Origin: Clostridium sp. OF09-36
GTDB taxonomy: Bacteria > Bacillota > Clostridia > Lachnospirales > Lachnospiraceae
Assembly: GCF_003481985.1 (NCBI RefSeq)
Contig: NZ_QUMD01000005.1
Span: 1 to 64,000 of the forward strand
Reading direction: 5' to 3'
Length of the DNA stretch: 64,000 nucleotides
A program made the position numbers and the translations under genes. Under the pieces are notes generated by a model. It worked only from the letters and a program-made list of their open reading frames with translations, ran no database searches and had not been told where the DNA came from. Shown here piece by piece: positions 52,277 to 62,227 of this stretch. Position 1 is the first letter of the stretch; each line of letters opens with the position of its first letter.

Positions 52277-53461
52277 ATGAAGAAAACAATCTATTTGGAT
52301 AATGCGGCAACAACCAAGACCAGACCGGAAGTCGTAGAGGCTATGCTTCCGTATTTTACCGAATTTTACGGAAACCCGTCCTCAATCTACAGCTTCTCCG
52401 ACGAGCCGAAGAAGGCAGTCGCAGCAGGCCGTGAGGCAATCGCAAAATCAATCGGTGCGAAGACCAACGAGCTGTATTTCACCGGCGGCGGCAGCGAGTC
52501 CGACAACTGGGCATTAAAGGCAACCGCAGAGGCATACAAGAGCAAAGGCAACCACATCATCACCAGCAAGATCGAGCATCATGCAATCCTGCACACCTGT
52601 GAGTGGCTGGAGCAGCACGGCTATGAGGTTACTTACATCGATGTAGACGAGAACGGTGTATTAAAGCTGGATGAGTTAAAGAAGGCCATCCGCCCGACCA
52701 CCATCCTCATTTCTGTTATGTTCGCAAACAACGAGATCGGAACCATCCAGCCGATCAAAGAGATCGGTCAGATCGCAAAAGAGCACGGTATCCTGTTCCA
52801 CACCGATGCGGTTCAGGCATACGGACATGTGCCGATCAATGTTGACGAGTTAAACATCGACATGATGAGTGCCAGCGGCCACAAGATCAACGGACCGAAG
52901 GGAATCGGTTTCCTCTACATCCGTACCGGTGTGAAGATCCGTTCCTTCATCCATGGCGGTGCACAGGAGCGCAAACGTCGTGCAGGTACCGAGAACGTTC
53001 CGGGTATCGTAGGCTTTGGCAAGGCAGCTGAGATCGCTGCAGCAAACATGGAAGAGCGTTCCAAGTACGAGAGTGAGCTGCGTGATTACCTGATGGACCG
53101 TGTCATTGCGGAGATCCCATATGCACGCATCAACGGCGGCCGTGAGAACCGTCTTCCGAACAACGCAAACTTCTCCTTCCAGTTTATCGAGGGTGAGTCC
53201 ATGCTGATCATGCTGGACGATAAGGGCATCTGCGGTTCCAGCGGTTCCGCATGTACCTCCGGTTCCCTGGATCCGTCCCATGTGCTTTTAGCCATCGGAC
53301 TTCCTCACGAGATCGCTCACGGTTCCCTGCGCTTAACCTTAAGCGAGGAGACCACCAAAGAGGATATCGATTACACCGTAGAGAGCTTAAAGGCAATCGT
53401 AAGCAGACTGCGCAGCATGTCCCCGCTGTATGAGGATTTCGTAAAGCACCAGGCAAAATAA
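52277..53461 (+). CDS. nifS: Cysteine desulfurase (NifS/IscS family)
   Basis: A 394-residue PLP enzyme that takes sulfur from cysteine for Fe-S clusters and tRNA thiolation. The PLP lysine is K203 in SGHKINGPKG. The catalytic Cys is C326 in GSSGSACTSGS, the class I loop. The start YLDNAATTKTRPEVVEAM is typical. It heads the group nifS-nifU-mnmA, in which it supplies sulfur to both partners. Confidence 0.95.
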   Translation: MKKTIYLDNAATTKTRPEVVEAMLPYFTEFYGNPSSIYSFSDEPKKAVAAGREAIAKSIGAKTNELYFTGGGSESDNWALKATAEAYKSKGNHIITSKIEHHAILHTCEWLEQHGYEVTYIDVDENGVLKLDELKKAIRPTTILISVMFANNEIGTIQPIKEIGQIAKEHGILFHTDAVQAYGHVPINVDELNIDMMSASGHKINGPKGIGFLYIRTGVKIRSFIHGGAQERKRRAGTENVPGIVGFGKAAEIAAANMEERSKYESELRDYLMDRVIAEIPYARINGGRENRLPNNANFSFQFIEGESMLIMLDDKGICGSSGSACTSGSLDPSHVLLAIGLPHEIAHGSLRLTLSEETTKEDIDYTVESLKAIVSRLRSMSPLYEDFVKHQAK

Positions 53462-53502
53462 ATAAAGGCCTGTCTTAGAAATAAACGTATTAGCCAGACA
53501 AA

Positions 53503-53536
53503 AAGGCCGTGACCATAAGAACCCTGGTCCGGCCTT
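53503..53536 (+). promoter_or_regulatory. Stem-loop between nifS and nifU
   Basis: AAGGCCG and CGGCCTT, with an inner CCA/TGG, form a hairpin 20 bases before the nifU start. No T run follows, so it is more likely an mRNA processing or stability element than a terminator. Confidence 0.4.
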
Positions 53537-53555
53537 AGAAAAGGAGATAAAACAT

Positions 53556-53993
53556 ATGTATTCAGATAAAGTAATGGATCATTTCCAGCATCCGAGAAAT
53601 GTAGGCGAGATTGAGAATGCCAGCGGTGTCGGCACCGTCGGCAACGCAAAGTGCGGCGATATCATGAGAATTTACTTAGATATCGACGACAATGGCGTGA
53701 TCCGTGACTGTAAGTTCAAAACCTTCGGTTGCGGCGCTGCAGTAGCAACCAGCAGCATGGCAACCGAGATGGTAAAAGGAAAAACTATCCAGGAAGCACT
53801 GGAAGTAACCAACAAGGCCGTTATGGAGGCTCTGGACGGACTTCCGCCGGTTAAGGTACACTGTTCTTTACTGGCAGAGGAAGCCATTCATGCAGCTCTG
53901 TGGGATTATGCTGAGAAGAACGGCATCAAGATCGAAGGATTAGAGAAGCCGAAGAACGATATCAGCGAAGGCGAAGAGGACGAAGAATATTGA
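53556..53993 (+). CDS. nifU: Fe-S scaffold protein NifU/IscU type
   Basis: A 145-residue scaffold on which Fe-S clusters are built. The three ligand cysteines are in [17 protein letters not shown] and [10 protein letters not shown]. The start has AAAGGAG 9 bases upstream. It ends with an acidic tail and overlaps mnmA by 4 bases. Confidence 0.93.
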   Translation: MYSDKVMDHFQHPRNVGEIENASGVGTVGNAKCGDIMRIYLDIDDNGVIRDCKFKTFGCGAAVATSSMATEMVKGKTIQEALEVTNKAVMEALDGLPPVKVHCSLLAEEAIHAALWDYAEKNGIKIEGLEKPKNDISEGEEDEEY

Positions 53994-55083
53994 TCCAGGC
54001 AGAAAACAAAAAGAAAGTAGTAGTAGGAATGTCAGGCGGCGTCGATTCATCGGTTGCCGCCTGGCTTTTAAAACAGCAGGGGTACGATGTGATTGGCGTT
54101 ACCATGCAGATCTGGCAGGATGAGGAAGAGACCGCGCAGCAGGAAAACGGAGGCTGTTGTGGTCTTTCTGCCGTTGATGACGCAAGACGCGTGGCATGGC
54201 AGTTAGAGATCCCCTATTATGTCATGAACTTTAAAAAAGAGTTCAAGGACAATGTCATGGACTATTTTGTGGGCGAGTATTTATGCGGACGGACTCCGAA
54301 CCCCTGCATCGCCTGCAACCGCTATGTCAAGTGGGAGTCCCTGTTAAAGAGAAGTCTTGATATCGGTGCGGACTACATTGCGACCGGTCATTACGCGAGA
54401 GTGGAGCAGCTGCCAAACGGCCGCTATGCGCTGAAAAAGTCGGCAACCGCGGCAAAGGACCAGACTTACGCCCTGTACAATTTAACGCAGGACCAGCTTT
54501 CCCATACGCTGATGCCGGTGGGCGAGTACACCAAGGACCAGATCCGTAAGATCGCTGAGGATATTGGCTTACAGGTGGCGCACAAGGCAGACAGCCAGGA
54601 AATCTGTTTTATCCCAGATAATGACTATGCGGGATTTATTGAGCGCGAAGCAGAGAACGTGCCGGGACCGGGCAATTTTGTGACGTCAGACGGCACTGTG
54701 ATCGGCCGTCATGAGGCATCACCCATTACACGATCGGCCAGAGAAAGGGCTTAAACCTTGCTATGGGACATCCGGTATTTGTAACGGAGATCCGCCCGGA
54801 GACGAATGAGGTCGTCATCGGCGGGGCAAACGATGTGTTTACCGATACGCTGGTCTGCAACAAGTTAAACTGGATGGCGATCGACGGTCTGCACGGTGAG
54901 CCGATGGAGGTCAGTGCCAAGATCCGCTACAGTCACAAAGGCGCTCCCTGTGTCATCGAGGAGATCGGAGAGGATCTGGTACAGTGCCATTTCTCAGAAC
55001 CGGTCCGTGCCGTGACACCGGGGCAGGCAGTGGTATTCTATGATGGCGATTATGTAGTAGGCGGAGGAACGATCATCCGATGA
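53990..55083 (+). pseudogene. mnmA: tRNA-specific 2-thiouridylase MnmA, frameshifted
   Basis: It adds the 2-thio group to U34 of Lys, Glu and Gln tRNAs. The start is TTG 53990, overlapping the nifU stop, because conserved coding ([18 protein letters not shown], the PP-loop) begins at once. Catalytic Cys motifs are [13 protein letters not shown] and SQEICFIPD. At about 54714 the sequence GAGGC should read [26 protein letters not shown] then follows. As written the gene splits at 54754/54763. The rest is intact to TGA 55083. It also overlaps the next gene by 4 bases. Confidence 0.9.
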
Positions 55084-56450
55084 GAAAGAAAACATTTGTA
55101 TTTGCCATGGCAGCAGCAGTGGCTTTGATGACAGCGGGCTGCCAGTCAAAATATGAGAAAGTGGAAGTACCGGGAAATGCGGCAGAAGCACCGGAGTCTG
55201 CCGGGGAAAAACAGAAAGCGGACGGGGAAAACCAGCAGGCGGGCGGAAAGAGCCAGACAGAAGGCAAAGACCAGCAGGCAGATGGAGCAGTCAATGAGAA
55301 GATTGCACAGAACGGTGGATCCGAAAGCGAAAAACAGCAGGCAGAGGTCAGCGTGAATAAAACAGAACTGACTACAGAGTCTGCCCCTTCCATGGAAGCA
55401 CGGAATGAGACTGTGTATGTAAAAGCAACCACATTGAACCTGCGTGTTGCTCCGGAGCCGGGGGCAGAGGTTGTGGCAGCACCGGTAAACGGAACACAGC
55501 TGAAAAGGACCGGTGACAATGGAAACTGGAGTCAGGTGGAATATCAGGGTAAGACCTGTTATGCCGCATCTGCTTATCTGAGTACAGAGCAGCCAGAAGA
55601 ACAGTCTGCTGCTTTGGCACAGCCGGCAGGAAATTCTGGTTCGGCAATGTCTTCTGATTCCGCAGCTTCTTCCAGATCTGCAGCATCCGTTCAGAATGCC
55701 GGTGAAGTGGGGCTGAACATGGATTGGAAATATGCTTCCCTGTCTAAGATCAACAGCGGAAAAGCGGTGCTGTACCGCTCCGAATCTGCTTCCCGCAAGA
55801 ATAAAGTGGTTTGCGTCAATGCAGGACACGGAACGAGCGGCGGCAGCAGTGTGAAGACCCAGTGCCACCCGGACGGAACCCCGAAGGTGACCAGCGGCAC
55901 CACAAGTGCCGGTGCGACCACGGCGGTGGCAGTATCCGGCGGCATGACTTTTGCGGATGGAACCCCGGAGGCGAAGGTGACCCTGGCCATGGCCAAGGTA
56001 TTGAAGGATAAGCTTCTGGCAAAAGGGTACGATGTCTTAATGATCCGCGAGAGCGATGATGTCCAGTTAGACAATGTAGCCCGCACGGTCCTGGCGAACA
56101 ATCTGGCAGACTGCCACATTGCCCTTCACTGGGATTCCACGAAGAGCAACAAAGGCGCATTTTACATGAGCGTGCCGAATGTGGCCTCCTACCGTGCCAT
56201 GGAGCCGGTGGCATCACACTGGAAACAGCACAACGCACTGGGCGAGAGCCTGGTTGCCGGTCTGAAAAGTGCCGGTGTAAAGATCTTTTCCGGCGGCAGT
56301 ATGGAGATGGACCTGACCCAGACTTCGTATTCTACGGTTCCGTCCATCGATATTGAGCTGGGGGACGGTGCTTCCGACCATTCCGCAGCAACGCTGGACC
56401 AGCTTGGAAACGGACTTGTGGCAGGCGTGGACCAATATTTTGGAAATTAA
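55080..56450 (+). CDS. Lipoprotein N-acetylmuramoyl-L-alanine amidase with SH3 domain
   Basis: A 456-residue exported protein. It has a lipoprotein signal (LMTAGC, Cys about residue 21), a long Gln/Lys/Glu/Ser linker, an SH3b domain (about residues 115-170, ATTLNLRVAPEPGAEVVAAP), a second Ser/Ala linker, and a catalytic Amidase_3 domain (about 240-456: VCVNAGHGTSGGSS, then ADCHIALHWDSTKSNKGAF, then IDIELGDGASDHS) with the expected zinc His/Glu residues. It cuts peptide side chains from the wall. Confidence 0.85.
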   Translation: MRKKTFVFAMAAAVALMTAGCQSKYEKVEVPGNAAEAPESAGEKQKADGENQQAGGKSQTEGKDQQADGAVNEKIAQNGGSESEKQQAEVSVNKTELTTESAPSMEARNETVYVKATTLNLRVAPEPGAEVVAAPVNGTQLKRTGDNGNWSQVEYQGKTCYAASAYLSTEQPEEQSAALAQPAGNSGSAMSSDSAASSRSAASVQNAGEVGLNMDWKYASLSKINSGKAVLYRSESASRKNKVVCVNAGHGTSGGSSVKTQCHPDGTPKVTSGTTSAGATTAVAVSGGMTFADGTPEAKVTLAMAKVLKDKLLAKGYDVLMIRESDDVQLDNVARTVLANNLADCHIALHWDSTKSNKGAFYMSVPNVASYRAMEPVASHWKQHNALGESLVAGLKSAGVKIFSGGSMEMDLTQTSYSTVPSIDIELGDGASDHSAATLDQLGNGLVAGVDQYFGN

Positions 56451-56551
56451 AAAAATAAGGGGAAATAAGAACGGAGATATTTACAATCCGCCATTTTTCG
56501 TGTATACTACAAAAGTTACTGAGGTGCAGTGATGCAGTGTCAGAAACAAAT

Positions 56552-56639
56552 GGAGATATACCCAAGTGGCTGAAGGGTCCGCACTCGAAATGCGGTAGGT
56601 CGGGCAACCGGCGCGAGAGTTCAAATCTCTCTATCTCCG
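56552..56639 (+). tRNA. tRNA-Ser (anticodon CGA)
   Basis: An 88-base tRNA. The acceptor arm is GGAGATA/TATCTCC, the anticodon arm CCGCA/TGCGG with loop CTCGAAA and anticodon CGA at 56586-56588. A long variable arm, as in serine tRNAs, and the T-loop GTTCAAATC follow. It reads UCG codons. CCA is not encoded. It is followed by a terminator. Confidence 0.95.
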
Positions 56640-56644
56640 TAAGC

Positions 56645-56686
56645 AACCGGAATTCCCCGGATCTCCGGGAGGTTCCGGTTTTTTCT
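56645..56686 (+). terminator. Terminator after tRNA-Ser
   Basis: AACCGGAA pairs with TTCCGGTT (56645-56652 and 56673-56680), with an inner CCCCGG/CCGGG stem, followed by a T-rich run TTTTTCTTTTT. Confidence 0.85.
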
Positions 56687-56722
56687 TTTTATAAAACCCA
56701 TAAAAGAGATAGGAGAAAAGTG

Positions 56723-58372
56723 ATGAAGAAGAAATTTTTAACTGCTCTGGTATCTGCCGGAGTTGCAGCGCTGGCATTAAGCGGCTGCGGCGGCGGGGCT
56801 TCCGAGAGCACAAAGGCAGCAGACCAGACTGATTCTGCAGCAGAGAGCAGCGCCCAGACCGCTGGGGAAGACGGCGCAAGAAAGGTTCTGCGCTATGGCC
56901 AGGCAAACTCCGGCGAGGGCCTGGACATGCAGAAATCTACCAGTTCCAGATCAGCAGCGATCGCAGATGAAGTAACTGAGAGCCTGCTTCGTTTCGACGA
57001 TGACAACAACGAGGAGCCGGTCCTGTTAACCGATTTCCCGTCCGTTTCTGACGATGGACTGACCTACAGCTTTGAGTTAAAGCAGGGTGTACACTTCACC
57101 AACGGCACCGAGCTGACCAGCAAGGACGTAAAATTTACGTTTGAGCGTATGTTTACCCCGTCTACCGCAGCAAAGAGCACCGCATACTTCAATATGATCC
57201 AGGGTGCACAGGATATGCTGGCTGGAAGCGCAACAGAGCTTTCTGGTTTTGAGATCGTGGACGATTATCATTTCAATATCACCCTGGAGTATCCATTTGC
57301 TCCGTTTGTAAAGAATATCGGTACTTCTTACGCAGATATCTTCCCGGAGGATGCATGTACCGCAGCTGGTGAGAACTGGGGACTTGGAACCGACCTGATT
57401 GGTACCGGCCCGTACAAGATCGAAGAAAACGATGATACGACTCAGGTTGTTCTGGTGAAAAATGAAGATTACCATGGCGGCGAGGTAAACTTAGACGAAC
57501 TGCAGTTCATTTTCTATGACGATGACCAGACCAAGCTGATCGCATACGAGAACGGCGATATTGACCTGGCAGACTTAAATGCAAGCCTGTTAAGCCAGTA
57601 TCAGGCAAACTATGCAGACGAGATCACCGCTTACTACCCGCTGGGAACTGCATTCATCTCCATGAACTTAAATGACCAGTACTTAAGCGATGTAAACGTA
57701 AGAAAAGCCATTTCCCTTGCGATCAACCGTGAAGAGCTGGTAGATGCTGTGTTAAACGGCGCTGGTATTCCGGCAACCTCTTACTTAAACAATGGTATTC
57801 CGGGACATGACGATTCCCTCTCTGTTTACGAGTACAACCCGGAGAAGGCAAAAGAGCTTCTGGCTGAGGCTGGTTATGCAGACGGCATTACCATTACCTC
57901 TGAGGTACGCCAGTCCGACCAGGCTGTATACTCTGCGATCCAGGGTTATCTGGCAGAGGTTGGCATCAACATGGAACTGAACGTGGTTGATAATGCAACC
58001 TACAACTCTGACAGAACCGCTGGCAAGATCCCGTTAACTGGTATGACCTGGAACGCCCTGTATCCGGACGGCGATTTCCAGATGTACAACTACTTCTACT
58101 CCAGCAAGTCCGATGCACAGGGTGTCTTCTATCACAACGACGAGTTCGACAAGCTGCTGGATGATGCAAGAAAATCCACCGATGAGGATGCGCGTGCAGA
58201 GATGTACAAAGAGGCAGACAAGATCCTGTCCCAGGATGACTACGCATGTATCCCGCTGTACTATCCGCAGAGCCAGTTCATCGCAAAACCGTATGTGAAG
58301 AACTATAAGGTTGGCAACCTGATCTATCATTTCTGGAACGCAGATATCGATACTGCAGCACAGAACCAGTAA
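56723..58372 (+). CDS. Peptide ABC transporter substrate-binding lipoprotein
   Basis: A 549-residue family 5 extracellular binding protein. Lipobox LSGC with Cys about residue 22, then an Ala/Ser/Glu linker. SBP_bac_5 features are YSFELKQGVHFTNGTELTSK, DVKFTFERM, GTGPYKI, DVNVRKAISLAINREEL. It binds di/oligopeptides outside the cell and passes them to the DppBC channel. An AGGAG site lies 9 bases upstream of ATG 56723. A terminator-like hairpin follows, which would give the binding protein more transcript than the channel. Confidence 0.92.
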   Translation: MKKKFLTALVSAGVAALALSGCGGGASESTKAADQTDSAAESSAQTAGEDGARKVLRYGQANSGEGLDMQKSTSSRSAAIADEVTESLLRFDDDNNEEPVLLTDFPSVSDDGLTYSFELKQGVHFTNGTELTSKDVKFTFERMFTPSTAAKSTAYFNMIQGAQDMLAGSATELSGFEIVDDYHFNITLEYPFAPFVKNIGTSYADIFPEDACTAAGENWGLGTDLIGTGPYKIEENDDTTQVVLVKNEDYHGGEVNLDELQFIFYDDDQTKLIAYENGDIDLADLNASLLSQYQANYADEITAYYPLGTAFISMNLNDQYLSDVNVRKAISLAINREELVDAVLNGAGIPATSYLNNGIPGHDDSLSVYEYNPEKAKELLAEAGYADGITITSEVRQSDQAVYSAIQGYLAEVGINMELNVVDNATYNSDRTAGKIPLTGMTWNALYPDGDFQMYNYFYSSKSDAQGVFYHNDEFDKLLDDARKSTDEDARAEMYKEADKILSQDDYACIPLYYPQSQFIAKPYVKNYKVGNLIYHFWNADIDTAAQNQ

Positions 58373-58390
58373 CCAAAAGCGCTCCGGCGC

Positions 58391-58419
58391 GGGAGTCCGG
58401 CTTGCCGGGCTCCCTTTTT
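58391..58419 (+). terminator. Intra-operon hairpin terminator
   Basis: GGGAGTCCGG and CCGGGCTCCC form a 10-bp stem with a CTTG loop and five T. It stands between the binding protein and the first permease, and is probably leaky, setting the expression ratio. Confidence 0.8.
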
Positions 58420-58451
58420 GCTTCGATGATTCATAAAAAGGAGGAGATCGC

Positions 58452-59380
58452 TTGATCCGATACATTATTAAGCGGGCGGCCCTGGCTGTCGGCATCATTT
58501 TTTCCATCTCCCTGATCACATTCTTTATCCTGAATGTAATCCCGGGAGACCCGGTAGCGGCTATGCTGGGTGAGTTCGCGGATGCGGACAAGATTGCCCA
58601 GGTGAAGGCCCAGATGGGACTTGACACTCCGCTTCCGGTTCAGTATATCAACTGGCTGAAAGACCTTCTGCACGGAGATATGGGAACCAGCTATTTCCAG
58701 AAAAAACCGGTCATTACCCTGATTCTGCAGGCATTCCACTATACGGTCATCATGCAACTGCCGCTTATATTGTGGCGCTGATCGTGGGTCTGACCACCGG
58801 TATCCTGGCAGCAGTTTACCATGACCGTCCACTTGACCGCATTCTCATGAGCCTTTCTGCACTGGGAATTTCCGCACCGTCTTTCTGGGTGGCGATCATT
58901 CTCCAGATTTATGTGGGACTGCGCTTTGATATTTTCCCGGTGTCAGGGGTAAAGAGCCCGATCGGCTATGTACTGCCGTCTGCAGCCCTGGGTGTGCGCT
59001 ATGCGGCATCCATTGCACGCATCACCCGTTCCAGCATGCTGGAGGTGACCGGACAGGACTTTGTTAAGACGGCATATGCGAAGGGCTTATATTCCTGGCG
59101 CATTATCCTGATCCATATTTTCCAGAATGCGCTGGTGCCGATCATCACCGTGATCGGTACCGATATCGGTGCGCTTCTGACCGGTTCCATGATCACAGAG
59201 AATGTGTTCAACATTCCTGGAATCGGAAAGCTTCTGATCGATGCCATCCACCGGCGTGATATTCCGCTGGTGCAAGGCGGAGTCATTTATGTGGCAGCGA
59301 TTTGCGTGCTGATCTATTTTATCGTAGACATTTTGTATGCGGTGATCAATCCGAATATCCGCCTGACGAAAGGAGAATAG
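58452..59380 (+). pseudogene. dppB: Peptide ABC transporter permease DppB-like, frameshifted
   Basis: An inner-membrane channel subunit of about 309 residues starting at TTG. N-terminal YIIKRAALAVGIIFSISLIT and FILNVIPGDPVAAMLGE are typical of DppB/OppB. The frame breaks at about 58753: adding one G (ATGGCAACT for ATGCAACT) joins to ALIVGLTTGILAAVYHDRPLD. The C-terminal part with FVKTAYAKGL (the EAA loop contacting the ATPases) is intact. As written it ends at 58781 and resumes at 58772 in another frame. Confidence 0.88.
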
Positions 59381-59383
59381 CGG

Positions 59384-60232
59384 ATGAAAAAGAAGAATTA
59401 TTATTCCGAGAGCTTAAAGCGCTTCTGGAAAAACAAGATGGCAGTACTGTCCCTGTTTATCCTGGTGTTCTTAGCGGTATCGGCTGTGTTTGCCCCTGTG
59501 TTAACCCCTTATGATCCGAATAAACAGGTTCTGGCGGACAAGCTTTTGTTTCCAAGCTCCGAGCACCTGTTCGGAACCGATGAATTCGGCCGCGATATCT
59601 TAACCCGCTGCCTTTACGGCTGCCGGGTATCCTTAAGTGTCGGCATCATTTCCCAGCTGATCGCGTCCGTGATCGGTTATTTCATGGGTGTCTGTGCGGG
59701 TTATTTTGGCAAAAAGGTGGACGATGTGATCTCGTTCCTGATCCAGGTATTTTCCAGCTTCCCAGCCCTGCTGTTTGCGATGGCGCTTATGTACGCGCTT
59801 GGCTCCGGCATCCTGAATCTGTATCTGACGCTGGGCTTCTTATCTTGGGCGAATACCGCAAGACTGATTCGTGGTACCGTGCTGCAGTTAAAGGAGCAGG
59901 AATACATTCAGGCCTGCCGCATTGATGGAGGAAGCAGCCTGCGCATCATCTTAAAGCATCTGTTTCCAAACTGTATTCCGATGCTGATCGTTTCCTGTAC
60001 CCTGGGAATCCCGTCTGCGATTCTGACGGAGGCAAGCTTAAGCTATCTGGGACTTGGTGTTCCGAGCCCGACTGCCAGCTGGGGCTCCATGATCTCCGGT
60101 GCGCAGACCTTTATCCGTACCAATACCTATTACAGCCTGTTTCCGGGACTGTGCATCATCCTGACCGTGATCGCCTTCAACACACTGGGAGACGGACTGC
60201 GTGATGTACTTGACCCGAAGATGCGCAAGTAG
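59384..60232 (+). CDS. dppC: Peptide ABC transporter permease DppC-like
   Basis: A 282-residue second channel subunit. It has FWKNKMAVLSLFILVFLAVS near the start, LFGTDEFGRDILTRCLYGCR, the EAA loop around EQEYIQACRIDGGSSLRII, and the AILTEASLSYLGLGVPSPTA end. It follows the DppB gene by 3 bases. Confidence 0.92.
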   Translation: MKKKNYYSESLKRFWKNKMAVLSLFILVFLAVSAVFAPVLTPYDPNKQVLADKLLFPSSEHLFGTDEFGRDILTRCLYGCRVSLSVGIISQLIASVIGYFMGVCAGYFGKKVDDVISFLIQVFSSFPALLFAMALMYALGSGILNLYLTLGFLSWANTARLIRGTVLQLKEQEYIQACRIDGGSSLRIILKHLFPNCIPMLIVSCTLGIPSAILTEASLSYLGLGVPSPTASWGSMISGAQTFIRTNTYYSLFPGLCIILTVIAFNTLGDGLRDVLDPKMRK

Positions 60233-60245
60233 AAAGGAAGCTGAC

Positions 60246-61337
60246 ATGGAAAACGAAAACATTCTTACAATTAAAGATCTGGATGTGCGGCTGTTTACGG
60301 ACCGCGGTGAGCTTCCGGTCATCGACCGTTTAAGCCTCAGCTTACAGGCAGGGGAAACCCTGGGGATCGTAGGCGAGAGCGGCTGCGGAAAGAGTATGCT
60401 TGCTTCCGCGATCATGGGACTTGTGGCGCATCCGGGCAAGGTGACCGGAGGAAGCATCCGCTTCGGGGGACAGGAACTGGTGGGCATGAAAAAGCGGGAT
60501 CTGCGTAAGATCCGCGGAACCGGGATCTCCATGATCTTCCAGGAGCCGATGACCAGCTTAAATCCGCTGATGACCTGCGGACGCCAGATCATGGAGACCA
60601 TTACTTCCCACGAAAAAGTATCAAAAGCAGAGGCGAAGGAGCGGGCACTTTCCATGATCCGTTCTGTCGGCATCGCAAGAGCGGAAAAGGTATTTTCCGA
60701 AGTGCCGGCCCAGCTTTCCGGCGGTATGCGCCAGCGTATCATGATCGCCATGGCATTGATCTGCCGTCCGCAGCTTCTGATCTGTGACGAGCCGACCACG
60801 GCGCTGGATGTGACGGTACAGGCCCAGATTTTGGGACTGATCCGCCGCTTGCAGAAGGAAACCGGAACTTCCGTTATTTTCATCAGCCATGATATGGGCG
60901 TTATTTCCCAGATGGCAGACCGGGTGGCCGTCATGTATGCCGGTCAGCTGGTAGAATACGCAGATGCTGAAAAAATCTTTTCCGAGCCGAAGCATCCTTA
61001 CACCCAGGGACTGCAGGCCGCAATCCCGCGTCTGGATGAGCAGAAGGATACGCTGCGCAGCATTCCGGGCAATGTCCCGATGCTGTATGAGCTTCCGAAG
61101 GGCTGCATTTTCTTTCCGCGCTGTGCATTTGCAACTGAGCGCTGCCATGCCGAGAGACCGGGCCTGGTAGAAACCGAGGGGCATCTGGTGCGCTGCTTCC
61201 AGTATGAGGCTTCTGAATCTGAAAAAGAGCAGGACGTGTCTGAAAAAGACCAGGCCGTGCAGCATGATGACAGGAATGCCGGATCTGCTGCCCAGGGCGC
61301 GGAGCAGAAAGACGAAAAAGGAGGAGCGCAGGTATGA
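60246..61337 (+). CDS. dppD: Peptide ABC transporter ATPase DppD-like, with acidic tail
   Basis: A 363-residue ATP-binding subunit. Walker A GESGCGKS, signature LSGGMRQR, Walker B LLICDEPTTALD and the Fe-S/oligopeptide-transporter C-terminal part (GCIFFPRCAFATERC, a Cys cluster). The last 45 residues are Glu/Lys/Asp/Gln-rich, longer than usual. It starts 13 bases after dppC and overlaps the next gene by 4 bases. Confidence 0.93.
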   Translation: MENENILTIKDLDVRLFTDRGELPVIDRLSLSLQAGETLGIVGESGCGKSMLASAIMGLVAHPGKVTGGSIRFGGQELVGMKKRDLRKIRGTGISMIFQEPMTSLNPLMTCGRQIMETITSHEKVSKAEAKERALSMIRSVGIARAEKVFSEVPAQLSGGMRQRIMIAMALICRPQLLICDEPTTALDVTVQAQILGLIRRLQKETGTSVIFISHDMGVISQMADRVAVMYAGQLVEYADAEKIFSEPKHPYTQGLQAAIPRLDEQKDTLRSIPGNVPMLYELPKGCIFFPRCAFATERCHAERPGLVETEGHLVRCFQYEASESEKEQDVSEKDQAVQHDDRNAGSAAQGAEQKDEKGGAQV

Positions 61338-62227
61338 GTGAAACGATTCTCCAGGTAAAGAACTTAAAGAAATACTATATGGTAGGAAGAAAAGGCCTGT
61401 TCGGGGAAAAGGAATATGTGAAATCCGTAGACGGCGTCAGCTTTGAGCTGCACCGCGGCGAGACGCTTGCGATCGTAGGCGAGAGCGGCTGCGGTAAATC
61501 CACGACCGTAAAATCCCTGATCCGGGTGACAGAGCCGACCTCCGGCGAGGTCATTTTAAACGGGCAGGACTTTTTAAAGCTGAAGGGCGAGGAATTAAAG
61601 AAAGCCAGAAAAAATATCAAGATGATCTTCCAGGATCCGTACAGCTCCTTAAACCCGCGTATGACGGTGCGGGACATCATCGGGGAACCGGCCGACATCG
61701 AGCACTGCTATAAAACGGAAGAGGAGCGGGAAAAGCTGATCCTCGATACCATGGAAATGGTTGGCCTGAACAGGGATTTCGCAGACCGCTATCCGCATGA
61801 GTTTTCCGGCGGCCAGCGCCAGCGTATCGGCATTGCGAGGGCGATCATCTTAAAGCCGGAGATCATCATCTGCGATGAGCCGGTATCTGCGCTGGATGTG
61901 TCTGTGCAGGCGAAGATCATCAACCTGTTGAAGGAGCTCCAGCAGAAGCTGAACATCTCCTATATTTTTATTTCCCACGACCTGGGCGTGGTCAAGCACA
62001 TTGCAGACCGCGTCATGGTTATGTACCGGGGCCGCGTGGTGGAGGAAGGAACCAGAGACGAGATCTTTGCGAATCCGAAGCACGACTACACGAAGCTTTT
62101 GTTAAGCAGTATCCCGAAGATCGGAGAAAAAATGAATTTCGAAGCATTTGATTCTTCGTATCAGCGTGCTATGATGAAATGGAGCATGCGCAGAAATAGA
62201 ATGATGCAAGGAGAAGAAACGACATGA
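61334..62227 (+). CDS. dppF: Peptide ABC transporter ATPase DppF-like
   Basis: A 297-residue second ATPase. Walker A GESGCGKS, signature FSGGQRQR and Walker B IIICDEPVSALDVS. It pairs with DppD to drive peptide uptake. It ends with a 4-base overlap with the M42 peptidase gene, so that gene is part of the same operon. Confidence 0.93.
   Translation: MSETILQVKNLKKYYMVGRKGLFGEKEYVKSVDGVSFELHRGETLAIVGESGCGKSTTVKSLIRVTEPTSGEVILNGQDFLKLKGEELKKARKNIKMIFQDPYSSLNPRMTVRDIIGEPADIEHCYKTEEEREKLILDTMEMVGLNRDFADRYPHEFSGGQRQRIGIARAIILKPEIIICDEPVSALDVSVQAKIINLLKELQQKLNISYIFISHDLGVVKHIADRVMVMYRGRVVEEGTRDEIFANPKHDYTKLLLSSIPKIGEKMNFEAFDSSYQRAMMKWSMRRNRMMQGEETT

Noticed and set aside
56552..56639. tRNA-Ser as prophage attachment site
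   Set aside because: It lies 15 kb inside the chromosomal part, and no phage genes or tRNA fragment copy are near the phage end at 41.3 kb.
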